Positions 1 to 11,560 of a stretch of 64,000 bases of DNA are shown here, one piece after another. The DNA comes from Przewalskia tangutica. Its lineage: Eukaryota > Streptophyta > Magnoliopsida > Solanales > Solanaceae. The stretch is from contig JAQGDG010000154.1 of NCBI GenBank assembly GCA_029844215.1, forward strand, positions 1 to 64,000, given 5' to 3'. The stretch's first letter is position 1; the number at the start of each line of letters is the position of its first letter. The notes beneath the pieces were generated by a model. It made no database searches and was not told the DNA's origin. It saw nothing but the letters and a program-made list of their open reading frames with translations. The position numbers and the translations under genes were made by a program.

Positions 1-998
1 ACACCGAGATACGCGTAGCGCTCCTATCCGCGAGCACTCCCTACTCCCCTCAAAATCTGAACCCCGGGAGCTCCCGACTCGCCCCGAATGATCCTGGCGT
101 CCCGGGCGTCATGCGAGGACCACTGGTGACCGGGCGGAGGTACATAACCAGTTCGGCCGGCATGTCCGCCGAAAGTCACCTTTTCAAAGTTGACCTGCTC
201 GCCCTTCTCGACTGACTCGGGTCATTCCGGCCGATTTATCCGGCTTCCTCACATCCAAGTGCATACGCTCGACACGCGGCAACGCCCATGCCCTACCAAG
301 AGCTACACCAACAACTCTCTCGCTAGGCAATCATCGAAAAAGGCCTCAGAATATACTTCAAACTGCACTCCGATCCTCCATACTAGCTACCAACGCGGAC
401 GCATCGCCAATGAGTCGTAACTCGATATCAGACTTCCGAATCCAGACGCCGCTTTCAGCCGCGAACACTGCAAAACTGGTTTACCGAGCCATCCTCATCC
501 GCGAGGCAAGAAATGCAGCAAGAAATGCCTCGAGAACTCGCCCCAAGCAGCCGGAAGTGCATTCTCTCCCGGATGCGATACCCCACGACCAGGAACCAAC
601 CGATCATGCAGATCACGCAATGGACGCAAGGAACTTAGACCATCACTCGGCCTCCGATGCCCGATCACTCACGACTGTCAGAATCGCTTGATGAACCCCG
701 CGATCATCCTCGTGCTCGACCTAAAATTCTGGCGTTACACTCGTAAAATCCCGTAGACTCCAACTATCTCGATCTGGTGGTGAAAGCAACCATCGCGCAT
801 CGAATCGCCGGCCCAAATTCGAGCCTATCTCTCAAGTCTAGCTACAACCCTCGCCATTAATCGCCTACTCTTGTAATCCATCTCTTCGCCTCGCATCAAG
901 GATCGAGGCTCGTGCATCGTGGTCTCAGAGATCGCCGCGTTTACTCACAAATTTCCTCTCGCTGCTTGCCCTTCTCGGCCCTGCCTTACGCGAGGCAT
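1..998 (-). pseudogene. gag remnant of element I (partial, frameshifted)
   Basis: Gag would form the nucleocapsid-like particle of a Ty3/gypsy element. On the minus strand the start codon lies at 998-996, opening MPRVRQGREG, the MP-R/P opening shared by the other gag copies here. Further down, around 560-480, the translation shows WGEFSRHFLLHFLP, the conserved core of plant gypsy Gag (W-x-x-F...AFL-x-x-FLP), then traces of the YDSLAM and MEDR blocks in shifted frames. At least four frame changes or stops interrupt it. The C-terminal zinc knuckle would lie left of the window. The 93-codon plus-strand frame over it is antisense noise. The family call is firm; nothing suggests a working protein. 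Confidence 0.75.
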
Positions 999-1178
999 AA
1001 CCGTAAAAACGGCACGCTGGCAGGGGTCCAACTTACAACACATCTTCTAAGGCACGATCTCGTAATGAGAAGGCGGAAACTAACTTAAATGTCCTATAGC
1101 CTCGATTATAGACGGTACACAACACATCGATAATCAAGACTCTACTAGACACGCTCAGACACTTTCCGAGGACTAATC

Positions 1179-1190
1179 GCTTCGATACCA
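1179..1190 (-). other. Primer binding site of element I (tRNA-Met)
   Basis: The plus strand reads GCTTCGATACCA, the complement of TGGTATC-GAGC. This matches the 3' end of initiator tRNA-Met with a base missing, and it sits four bases from the LTR edge. It fixes the element as minus-strand. Confidence 0.8.
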
Positions 1191-1864
1191 CTTTGCCATG
1201 ACCAACCTGCCCGCGGATCGTGCCTTACCTCGCACCCTAGTTGATACAACATCAGAGAAAACCAATGGAATAAAAACTTAGACATGCAAATAGACACGGA
1301 TCAAGACGAAAGAAAATAGGCCAACCAAAACGGCCGCTTTAGCATATATATATACAAAGATATTTTGAACAGCCATAACTTACAACCCCGCCACACCAAA
1401 GCATGCACTTAAGATTTATACAACAACTATGACGGACAGGCCCCGCCATACCCTGAATGTACAAGAACCTGCTGCACTGTGGTAACATACCAAAGATAAG
1501 CCTCCGAAGGAACTGAGCTTCCTAATACGCAAAGGTGATCCTAAACACGGATCAATAAATACGATTTCACCACAGATGAACGCATTCCCCGAAGGAGGTC
1601 AGCATAACAGTACTAAGTATGTGAAATCAGAAGTACTATAAATGAAATCATAGCACTATATAAAGCAGAGACATGTATGATAACCAAACTACAAAGACAC
1701 AACATATAAACAAATATATCAAGTCGTGACTCACGCTCCAAATCATCACTGTGCCCGTGGAATTCCTTCCTCACCGCTCAGCCATGATATAACAACACCA
1801 AGCGAGTACACCCGAACACCAAGTCCCACCTGATGCCAAAGTCGCATCACGACTTCATTACCAT

Positions 1865-2100
1865 ATCGACCGCGGTCGACACGCAAGTGCAATAACCTAT
1901 ACCCGATCCACCGCGCCACGTGACCGACGGAGGCACGCCGCCACGCACCCGATCACAACCAGAAGTCACGACATTTCCACGCCAAGATGACACGCGGTAA
2001 GTGCAACAACCTATACCAGATCCACCGCGCCACGAAATGACGGGGCAAGTAAACAGCTACGCACCCAATCACAACCGTAAGTCACGATATCGCCATAACC
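1865..2100. repeat. Two-copy tandem repeat in the LTR of element I
   Basis: Two units of about 115-120 bp share AAGTGCAAYAACCTATACC, GATCCACCGCGCCACG and ATCACAACC..AAGTCACGA. The array occupies the LTR position that holds other minisatellites in sister LTRs. Confidence 0.6.
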
Positions 2101-4151
2101 AAAATGGTCACATGTCCACAGAATCCATCAACGGTGTAGACATGCCCATGTAACAATGCTAATGGAAGCATACCGCGGAATTTCCCACACCGCTGACGCT
2201 CCAAGTAAGTTCTCAATAAGTCAACCGCCCTCCATCGAGAGACGCCAGAGTATAGAAATACGCTTCAGACAACAAAGACTATCTCAATAAGCATAGTGTT
2301 ACACAACAACAAGCATAGGCAAGTTATACATAACTCTAAGTACTTTCATTTTATGCCAAAGTCCGGTTTTAACTCCTAAAGTACTACGTGACGTTAAATT
2401 CCTTTTAAGAGATCCATTCCTTTTATGAAAATCACCCGATAATTCGTAGTATAAAAATAGAGTGACTTACATCTTTTAAGCAAACCAAAACAACTTTTCT
2501 TTTAAAGCCAAGCTCTACATTAAAACCAATGATAAAACCCTTCTTTGTTTTCATAAAGTCGTTATAACTAACTTCCCATAAAGTCATATATAACACTTTA
2601 AGTTTTAAACCATTTTAAGACAACACAATGCCTTTCTTTTCCTAAAGTTCCACTTTGCCTAATTTCAATTACTCAAGTCTCTTTTAGAAAAGTTTCATAG
2701 TTCAATGTCTTAATCTCTTTTTAAAACAATTGAGTAACATATGCCATAAAGTAGTAGGTTATTCTTTGCTCATAAATTTTATTAAGCAAACATGATCTAG
2801 GAAATGTAATATCATTTTGTCTCATCTTAGCTTCTATGCAGACGGAGGTTTCTACTGGTTTTAATATAATACTTCATTTATTCAATACATTTTCCTTTAT
2901 TAACGCCGCAATGGTTTGTCGATACTCATTCCGATTTCAAATCAAGAAACATTATTCCTTTTTAAAACTAAGTACTCATTACTCACGAATGAGGTTTCAC
3001 ACAAAATTCATATTAGTTCAATTAAGTTAAGTTCTTATCTTATAAGATCAAGTCTCTTAACTTCTAAAATCATGAACCATTTTCTTTACTACTCTTAAGA
3101 CGCTATACCTAACTCCCATAAAGCTAGTATAACTCTTTTAAAACCTTTAAAACCAAGTGTTACTCTTCTTTAAAAATGGTTTCTTAACTCTCAGGACATA
3201 CTTCAAGTTTCTTATTATTCAGCTTAAGTCAAAAGACATTGTCGCATAACTACTTTCTCTTAATTAGCACACGCACGCCTCACCGTGATTATATATTATT
3301 CAGCTTAAGTCGACATTGTCGCATCATATATATCTTCCTTTAAAATATCATGCTCAAGAGTATAGGAAGAATCACATACCGCGACGATTATCGACTATAA
3401 GCAAAACGCCCACTGCCATAACCCGCTAGCCTTTGTTCACCTTCTAAGTAGCACATGCTACTTGCAAAACATTCAACCAATAAAGGTTAATACCATCAGA
3501 ATACAATTCCATGTAAGTACAGCTTTAACTTCTACTTATATTCTTCCTCAAGTGATTTCATTTAACTTTTATGTAATATCCTTCTATTATACCAAATCTC
3601 TTCTATGAATCTTATATTCATTTCTATACTACTACAGATGTAATTTCCAATTACAATGTAGGACAAAGAGATTTATTTCGATGAGCCCAAAATTATCCAA
3701 GTATAACGTCGCCTCCCGAGCAACGTAAGCTCCTACTCCGAAAGTGTCCAACTCGCCCAAACAACCCTTAGAAGTTCTAACTAACTTCTACTCAAATACT
3801 TCAACTATCAATGAAGATTTTTCTTGGTTTCGTTAGTGGCTAAAGGAAGTATAATAGTATTTCCTGCCTACGATGAGGTGACTTTGGAAAGTACTACAAG
3901 ATATATAAAGCTAAGGTATTTGGCATTATAACAATACTTGAGAAGTATTTCAAATCCAAGGGGTAGTATTTCACTAGCAACTAGGCTAGTGAGGGGGTAT
4001 TCTCACGAGGGCCTCCAAGAGGGGGAGTGGTGTTTCGCCAGGCTACCACAAAGGGGGAGGGTGTGATTTAGAGCACAAGAGTGGAGAGTGGAGGGTTTTT
4101 GCCCTTAGAAGCTTTCAAGTAGGGATGAAGAAAGTCTTCAACTTAGTGGAG

Positions 4152-4159
4152 TATTTATA
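4152..4159 (-). promoter_or_regulatory. TATA box of the element I LTR
   Basis: TATTTATA on the plus strand is TATAAATA on the minus strand. It lies about 400 bp inside the LTR and is followed leftward by the CTTCATCC/AAGACTT leader seen in sister LTRs. Confidence 0.55.
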
Positions 4160-4557
4160 GGCCAAGAAATGACTCAACCAATGGCCAAGATTCATCCAAG
4201 TGTTGTGCAAGTGTAGTGGCCAGGATTGCCATGCACCTTATCCATCTACCACACCAACTTGCACAAAATATCCTACCTAACCATGCCACCTATTTCGCCC
4301 ATATTGTCGCCCCTCATCCTTCCAATGCGAGTGTGACACATGTCACCCTCCCGCTGGTCCAAAATGTTTCGCCTCTAAAAATCCGCAAAAATTATAAATG
4401 ACATAGCCGGAATTTTCCTTCGCAAGTTTATAAAACGCTTCATTTAAAAAAACGATTCTTTTCTCACTTGTGCTCAAATTTCGAACTTGCCAAATCTTTA
4501 AGGCTCAAATTTTATACGCACGCCTCACGCATATTACTGAAATAAAGCGGTATAACA

Positions 4558-5090
4558 TTTATATTGTAAGTATATTACTATTTACTCTCATTGTTAGTAA
4601 GGCACGCACAGCAATCGGTGAATTTGATTATCATACATGTCTCCGCTTGTTTAAACTTACGATGTAATTACGATTTTTAGTTTCACATACTTGGTACATT
4701 CTTCGCATCGACCTCCTTCGGCCGCCTACGCCGCAGTTTAGGTACGCAGCTTGGTGATCGCGTGTAGGACCATGCTCTGATTTTTGATAGCTCCTCCGCT
4801 TGTGAGTTTATCTTTTGGTATAGATCCTTCAAGACAAAGCTTTTGTACGCTATTGCACGCACCTGGTCCTGCCATAGTTCAAGATAACTCTGTAGGTCCA
4901 GATTCATACGTGGATCGACCCATGTACAGCAGTGTCTTTTGTTTATGTATATTATGGCAGCCTGTTGTCGGCTTTGCCTCTTGTACGTATGTTGGTTTTG
5001 AAAGAAAAAAAAGGAGGTGTTATTTAATTTCCGCATTTACTTAGTCATTGCAGTGCCTGTGTAGGCACCACCACGCCCGGGTTCGGGCGC
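4558..5090 (+). mobile_element. Plus-strand LTR fragment (3' part)
   Basis: Patches match the last 500 bp of the plus-strand LTRs: TATCATACATGTCTCCGCTT near 4631 (also near 43887), CATACTTGGTAC, and the end GGCACCACCACGCCCGGGTTC. The terminal GTGACA is lost. The 86-codon plus and 117-codon minus frames across it follow repeat sequence and are not genes. Confidence 0.65.
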
Positions 5091-5428
5091 ATAATAATAC
5101 CCTTGCCCAATTTCGTCCAAGACTATGGTGCCACGTGTCGCCTCCCATTCGCCCATAAAATTTCAGAATCTCATGGGCCCCACAAAACGTAAAGTTTCTG
5201 TGGGCCTTACGTGACTAAATCCAGAAAATAAATTTCCATAATGCATAATATATTCTATATTCCTCAAATAATGCATTTTAAGAATCCAATTCTCATCAAC
5301 TAACATTTTTCCTTTCCGACGCTCGAAAGATTTTTCACTGAAACAATTCTTCCTTTCGCATCAATTTTCAAGTCTTGCATTCTCGCGTCCATTCTCTTAT
5401 ACATGTCCTGGACTTACGGGGTGTAACA
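5091..5428 (-). mobile_element. Inverted LTR fragment of the B type
   Basis: It is the reverse complement of the first 330 bp of LTR B at 50881. Shared landmarks are the ACGT-core site GCCACGTGTCGCC near 5130, GGGCCCCACAAAACGTAAA and the end GGACTTACGGGGTGTAACA. It abuts the preceding plus-strand fragment tail to tail, so only the outer end of this LTR survives. Confidence 0.7.
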
Positions 5429-5794
5429 GACACTCGTGCAGTATGATTTCCCTGTTTCTATAATATCTATCAAACACATATTATATATCTTGTTTAAGCA
5501 ATGTTATTGAGGCAGATGTAACATATGCATCCCAGGCTTCAGCAGTTGACAATTGAGGTGAGTTATGGCTAACCCTTTTGGTTTCTAGATGAACGGTTGG
5601 TTATGTGGGGTCGATATCATTATTTTATATTGTTTTATGGACCTACATGGCATTGGATATGTATTCTGGTTGCTTGATAGGTTTTAGATAGTCTTGTTTA
5701 TAGAGGAAACTATATCGAAATTTTTAGAAATCCAGAGAGTTAGAATTTTTCCCAACCCAACATTCGAGGACGAATGTTATTAAAGGGAAAAAGA
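5429..5794 (+). mobile_element. 3' untranslated end and polypurine tract of element C
   Basis: About 330 bp of AT-rich non-coding DNA leads into the hairpin AACATTCG-AGGA-CGAATGTT (5759-5778) and the purine tract AAAGGGAAAAAGA (5782-5794), directly followed by TGTTACACCCC. That is the usual 3' border of a gypsy internal region. No pol codons are recognisable; the rest of C to the left was replaced by the LTR fragments. Confidence 0.7.
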
Positions 5795-7303
5795 TGTTAC
5801 ACCCCATATTTTCGCACTCGTATGCATCGTAAGTAAAGTGACATAAAGTCCGGTGAGGAAATGATCCCATATTTGGATGAAAATAATTTTAAACAGACGT
5901 TACGAAAGATTCGTAAGAGTTCGTCATCAAACGAATCAAAGAAGTTAAGTTCGTTGAAACTCTGAAAGACAAGCGCACTTCGACCAGTTTTGGCCTAAGT
6001 TGTCGGGGTTATATCTCCTAGTATATAAGGAATTATGGAGTTCATAACCTATCTAAATGTAAGTTCTGCGTGTCTACATTTTAATTCAATAAAACGCTCA
6101 CAATCGTAGCTCAGACAAAATGTTACGTGCGCTTAAGAACACACTCAAAGCAATTTCATTGGGACCCACTATGACAAATGATGACTTTAGATGCCTTTAA
6201 ACCCGCTGGGGTTGATATTTGGGCATTTTCGTCCATATCAGTTCATATACACCCTAAGAGGCTCTATAATGGTTATCTAAGAGCTCTTACATTTATTCAA
6301 GGGTAAATCTAAAGCGCAACATCGAGAATTTTGTGCTCATTAGATTGTTCTTCCTCTTCTTGTTGTTGATTTGAATCCTTCAAGGTGAAGTAATCTCATA
6401 TTTGGGGTTGTTCTTGATGTTTAAGGTAAGTTTCAATATCTTCAGAATTCAGATTGTTTCGTCGAGAGTCATAAGCAAAAAGCCTGACATCATTTTTGTG
6501 TTGTTGTCAGATATTTGACTATTTTGGAAGTTGTTACAAGTTATAATCGAGTTGTTTTGGTTGTATTCAAGGTAATAAATCATTTTCCCTTGATGTATAC
6601 GAGCTGGTTCTAGTTATTGTTGTGTTAACTCCATGGAAAAATTATGAAATTTCAACTGAAAGTTATAAACTAAGGTCGAACGCTGATGTCATGTCTTTTT
6701 AATATTTTGGGGTGATATATTGCTTCGTGGCTGGAAATTAAATAAAATATATTGGTTATGGTATGGTTGTTGTTTTTATGCTTGTCCATGTGTTGATTAT
6801 GAAGATGGTGTTACAAGCTAAAAGGAGAAGTGTCATATAACACCTGGTTGTTTATGTTGTCATAACTCGTGGTCGACTATTTTCTTGTTATTTTTGTGAG
6901 ATATAAGGTTAGAAAATGGATGAATATACTTGTCATCATGTTATATAAATATTGTCAGTCAAAGTAATAAATTTATAAGGAGTGATAATGGTTGTAATGA
7001 GTTCCAATCCGAGCTTGTCGCTTCATCGTTATACGTTGATTTAATTTGTTAACGAAATATCAGACTTCGTTGTTTATGTTATTCTTGTCAGTTGCTCTGG
7101 TTGTTGCTGATGATGTGTGAAGCTGGAGGAAGTCAAAGTTATAGTGAGATGTTGCCCGAATTTATATAGACAAGTTATTAACTTAGAGATTCAAACTAAA
7201 TTTCTTCTTAGATTAATCATGGACTCATTGTATTAACGTATATCGAGTTATAATCGTGACGGTTGAATTGAATTGAAAATAAATTAGAATACGCCATGCA
7301 TAG
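5795..7303 (+). mobile_element. 3' LTR of element C, segment 1 of 3
   Basis: It begins TGTTACACCCC after a polypurine tract and is unlike the other LTRs in the window. It stops at CATAG (7299-7303), where element D enters. The sequence resumes at 40312 after a second CATAG and again at 49162, ending GGTTGGGGCGTGACA at 49423. The three parts sum to about 2.8 kb, a plausible full LTR. It is AT-rich with no coding signal. Confidence 0.8.
7299..7303. repeat. Left target-site duplication of element D (CATAG)
   Basis: CATAG precedes the LTR start GTTATACCCC (first T lost) and recurs at 40307-40311 right after GTCGTGACA. Confidence 0.85.
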
Positions 7304-7791
7304 GTTATACCCCGTGATTTCCAGAGTATGTATGCGAGGACGACGACATTTGTACAAACCCTAATTAGGTTAAGGATGGAATTGTGAACTTTCAACTAAA
7401 AGATTCAACCTCATAAGGAAATTCTACGCTTAATATTTTAACCGACACGGATTTTTCCGAGAGACGCAAATATTTTGACTAATATGAGGGCTACATGTGT
7501 CACCCTTAGTTGGCATGGGTTGACGAAATGTTGGCCAAGTGACAAGGTCAAATGTCAAAGTCTCGAAGATATTTTCAAACAGCGAGAGTATTGACGATTT
7601 TCGCAAGTCGGGGCTTGCCTTGGCGCTTTTGGCCAGTGGAAGGCCACATGGCTCTTTGCTGGGGGACATATGTCCTAATGTTGTGGTGACATATGTCCCA
7701 AGGTTGTGCGTGACACTGTGGAAGACTCCACTCACACAAGCTATCCAATCTTCACCTCCACTTGCTTTCTGATCTTCGCCATCGATTGGCC

Positions 7792-7799
7792 TATAAATA
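7792..7799 (+). promoter_or_regulatory. TATA box of the D 5' LTR
   Basis: CCTATAAATACC lies about 490 bp into the LTR. The same block recurs at 13326-13333 in the partner LTR. Transcription would start a few tens of bases downstream, near CTTCATCCC. Confidence 0.6.
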
Positions 7800-9210
7800 C
7801 CCTCAAGTGCAAGACTAAAATCTTCATCCCTTAAACATTTTCCAAGTCTCAAAATCCCTCTCCTCTTGAAAGCTCTCAGCCCAAACTCCCTCCCTCAAGT
7901 AGCCCTCACCAAACACCCCCTTCCTAGTTGTTCTCGAAATACCCCCTTGGTAGAAAAATACTCTCCAAGTATTGTTGTTATTCCAAAATACCTTAGCCCA
8001 AATACCTTGTAGTATTCCAAAGTTACCTCTATACTAAAAGCCCGTAAATACTACTTTATATCCATTAGTCACAAAATGAAACCCTAGAAAATCTTCATCG
8101 TTGGTCATATTAAGTGTGTTGTATAGAACTTCTAAGGGTTTCGAGCGAATCGAGCGCATGTGACAGAGCTAAACCTTGCTCGTGATCGACTTTAATCTAG
8201 GATAATTTTGGGCTTATCGAGGTAAATATCTTTGTCCTTCTATTGTAATTGGAAATTACATATGTAGTTTAGAAACGAGTATAAGATATGTAAGGATGGT
8301 ATAAAAGAAGAGAATTGAACTGCATTTACATGTGATCAGATTTACAGAGACTTGGTAGTTGACGGTAGGGAAATGTCACCAAATTTCATGTATAGAGAAC
8401 CTTCTCGCTTAGAATGTTCTACAGAGTAGTCTAGACGCTGATAGACGATTTGACTATTATAGTCGATACATCACACGTATATATTCGACTTGGGTGGATT
8501 TCACGGCGAGGTATGTGATTCTTCCTATCCTCGAGCATGATATTTTAAAATATATATAGTACTAGACGACGCAGTGTTAATCGAACGTGGTTTTACTTCA
8601 TGTCTTTGACTTGAGTTTTAAATAATAAGAATCTTGAAGTATTTCAAAAGAAGTATGAATCGCTTTTAAAGAAGAGTAATACTTGGTTTTAAAAGCTTAA
8701 GAGTTATGCTAGCTTTACGGAAGTTAGGTATAACGACTTAAGAAAGATAAAAGGAACGTTTATTTAATTGTTTATGAAAGCCTTGTATTGATTTCTAAAA
8801 GGGAAAATAAGTATCGAATAAACCATCAGTCGCTTAATAAAGGAAAATGTATCGACTAAGTAAGTATTATTAAAACCAAGAGAAACCTCCATCCGCATAA
8901 GCTAAGATAAGACAAAATTGTATTACATTTTCTAGATCATGGTCGCTAATAAGATTGTTATAAACAAGAATAACTACTCACACATAAGGTATATGCTACT
9001 CAATTGTTTTAAAAAGAGATTACGTTATTTGATTAAGACTATGAACTATGAAATCTTTCGTATAAAAGACTTGAGTATATTTTAATTAGGCAACTGAACT
9101 TTTGGAAAAGAATGTCATACTTGATTTTAAAGGAAAGTGTTTGTGATTTAAAAGAAAAGTATGGTATTATCTTAATCTGTCTTAAAAGAGGGTTTAAACG
9201 CATGGACGAT

Positions 9211-9645
9211 TCTTTACCGAGTCCCACGGACGGGTCGATACGATTCCATACGATTTCTTTACCGAGTCCCACGGACGGGTCGACACGATTCCATACGATT
9301 TTCACCGAGTCCCACGGACGGGTCGACACGATTCCATACGATTCTTTATCGAGTCCCACGGACGGGTCGACACGATTCCATACGATTCTTACCGAGTCTC
9401 ACGGACGGGTCGACACGATTCCATACGATTCTTTACCGAGTCCCACGGACGGGCCGACACGATTCCATACGATTCTTCACCGAGTCCCATAGACGGGCCG
9501 ACATGTATTCCATACGATTCTTTACCGAGTCCCACGGACGGGCCGACATGTATTCCATACGATTCTTTCACCGAGTCCCACGGGATGGGCCGACACGATT
9601 CCACACGCCACATCGATTCCCATGGAACGGGCCGAGACATGTTAT
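9211..9645 (+). repeat. Minisatellite in the D 5' LTR (about 39-46 bp, nine to ten units)
   Basis: Tandem units contain ACCGAGTCCCACGGACGGG, then TCGACACGATT and CCATACGATTCTTT. Units vary by TCGACACG/CCGACACG/CCGACATG and by small indels. Long open frames on both strands arise only from the repeat. The partner array is at 14768-15150. Confidence 0.9.
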
Positions 9646-10237
9646 ACCGCTTATATCCTAGATCGCCAAGCCGAGGAAGGAGTTCCACAGTACGAGGGAT
9701 GACTCGAGGCGCGAGTCCCCGACGGACATAACCGCTTTATGTTGTGAATCGAGTTTGTTATCATACATGTCTGCTTTATTTTAGATCATATGATTTTGTT
9801 TACAATATTTCCAGGCCACATACTTGGTACAATTGGCCAATCGACTTTCGGGGCCGCTCATGCCGCAGTGCAGAGGTACATCGCTGATCCTCACTCTAGG
9901 ATCACAAGCCAACAGATTGGAAGCTCCGCTTTCTCCGAGGCTTATCTTTTTGTATGTTTTCCCAGTTTGTAAGTTCTTGTACATTCAGGTGTACGGCGCC
10001 CCGTCCCGCCATAGTTGTTGAAAAAATCTTAGAGGTCTGTAGTACCGCAAGGCGTAGTTTTAAAAGGGATGTAATCGCTCAAGCTTTTATATATACGCAT
10101 GCCGAAAAGGCAATCTTCTCGATAAACTGCTTCATTCTATAATTGTTTCATGTCTTGTTTTTTATATTCCACGACACTGGATGATGTCTACTGGGTGCCC
10201 GGCAGGCACCACCACGCCCGGATCGTCGTGATAAAAG

Positions 10238-10250
10238 TGGCATCGTGAGC
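10238..10250 (+). other. Primer binding site of element D (tRNA-Met)
   Basis: TGGCATCGTGAGC is a damaged TGGTATCAGAGC four bases after the LTR end, followed by GCTAATCCT as in element E. It would prime minus-strand DNA synthesis. Confidence 0.75.
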
Positions 10251-10433
10251 GCTAATCCTGAAAGTGTCTACAGATCGTATCTAGTAGAGTCTGATTATCG
10301 CTGTGTTGTGCGCACCACACCAATAATCGTGAGGCTATAGGATATTTAGGATTGGTTTCATTCTTCTCATTCCGAGATCGCGGCTTAGAGTCAGACATAA
10401 GTCGACCCTCCGACGATTTCGCTTCTACCGCTT

Positions 10434-11560
10434 ATGCCTCCGCAAGGCAACCCGCCCGTATGGCAAGGCAATGGCGGAGTCGCTAGTAGGATACAGAGGA
10501 GTACGAGGGCGCAGCTCTGGCCATTACCCGAGATAGTACTTCAGACGGCGAAGTTTCATGACGCCACAAAATTTCAAAGAGAGCTTAGAGTCAGCAGCAG
10601 TTGGCCGCCGAGACCACAGCACTGAACCTCCGCCCACACACCGAGCAGAGGAGATAGGTTACAAAGAGACGGCCCGCCATCGCCGTGATCGTGGCGACAC
10701 GAGGATAGCCGGACGCAGCAGCTCCAGAAGACCCGTGGTTCACCCAGATCTGACATTGAGACTACGGATTTTCCGAGTTGTAGCCCGCCAGAGTTTTATG
10801 GGTCGAGGCCCGAGGACGATCCGCATGAGTTCATCCGACGCCAATGGATCACGAGAGTGATCAAGGCTTCGTGAGACCGAGCCTGGTCTTAGGTTCGATC
10901 ACCGCGTGATACCGCAATGATCGTTTGATTCGCGAGCCGCCTCGAGAGTATGCACCGCCACCGATGGACGAAGTTCTCGTGGGCATTTCTTGCGCATTTC
11001 TTGCCTCCACAGATGCGAGGGCTCGCCGACAGATTCTTGACGCTGAGGCGCATCGCGCATAGCCAGAGTACAATGTGGAGTTTGACTCATTAGCTCAGAC
11101 GCCCCTCGCATTAGTAGCCGATACGAGGATAGAGTGCACCGATATGTCACAGACTTGATGATTATCTAGCAGAGTTGCTCGTGTAACACTTCACCGCATG
11201 GACATTGCCCGCACGCAGCTTACGACTTGGATGCAGGAGCGGAGGGTCGACTAATGACCGAGATCAGCAAGAGGCCGTAACAGCAGGTCCTTTGGCAACT
11301 TTCAAGGCGACCGCCTCAAAGAAAGATGTTAGTTATGCACCTCCGCCAATACAGAGTGGTCCTCCGCGCCTTCGTGACGCTCGGTATTCGAGCCGGCCTG
11401 AGCTCCAAGGCTTCCGTTCATGCATACTGGTTCTAGCCACCGTTCATGCTTTCTCAGCAAGACGATGCGGGCGTGCGCCATCCCGGAATGTCGCTTTTTA
11501 TCGGTGCTTGTTTTGCCACTACGGCCGTGATGTGACGAAACCGCCCTAATAGGAAGGACG
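10434..11560 (+). pseudogene. gag remnant of element D
   Basis: The start is ATG at 10434 (MPPQGNPPVW), 184 bp after the primer site. Across shifting frames the order matches plant gypsy Gag: FHDA near 10555, GSRPEDDP..FI near 10800 (the DDP-x-x-FI block), FSWAFLAHFLPPQM near 10975, DRFLTLR near 11030, YNVEFDSLA near 11072, RVHRYVTDL.DYL near 11135, and MDIAR near 11200. A zinc-knuckle-like patch (C-x-x-C..GRD) lies at 11501-11547. Frameshifts occur roughly every 100-200 bp, so it cannot be translated as written. Gag packages the RNA; a working copy elsewhere would be needed. Confidence 0.8.

Larger units (their letters stand above)
1194..4557 (-). mobile_element. 5' LTR of element I (Ty3/gypsy)
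   Basis: This is a complete minus-strand LTR of about 3.36 kb. It opens on the plus strand with TGCCATGACC, a damaged TGTCACGACC, and ends GCGGTATAACA. It carries in order: a diverged repeat pair near 1860-2120, a long AT-rich middle, a palindromic ACGT-core site near 4333 and a TATA box at 4152-4159 read leftward. The primer site on its left makes it the upstream LTR of I; the rest of I is outside the window. No coding potential is seen. Confidence 0.85.
7304..10233 (+). mobile_element. 5' LTR of element D (Ty3/gypsy)
   Basis: A 2.9 kb LTR running from (T)GTTATACCCC to GTCGTGATA, a damaged GTCGTGACA. It is repeated at 12827 onward. In order it carries an ACGT-core site near 7490-7505, a TATA box at 7792-7799, an AT-rich middle, a minisatellite at 9211-9645 and the G/C-rich end. 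The primer site at 10238 shows it is the upstream LTR. The 140-codon minus frame at 7430-7852 is fortuitous. Confidence 0.88.

Noticed and set aside
410..691. 93-codon plus-strand frame
   Set aside because: It is antisense to a clear Gag remnant (WGEFSRHFLLHFLP on the minus strand).
4683..5036. 117-codon minus-strand frame
   Set aside because: Antisense to a plus-strand LTR tail; no conservation in other LTR copies and no domain.
9112..9492. 126-codon repetitive frame (and minus-strand frames over the same array)
   Set aside because: Produced by the 43-bp minisatellite in the D LTR; the frame breaks wherever a unit has an indel.
9211..9645. CRISPR-like array
   Set aside because: Units are contiguous and wholly repetitive with no unique spacers, and the array sits inside a plant LTR.
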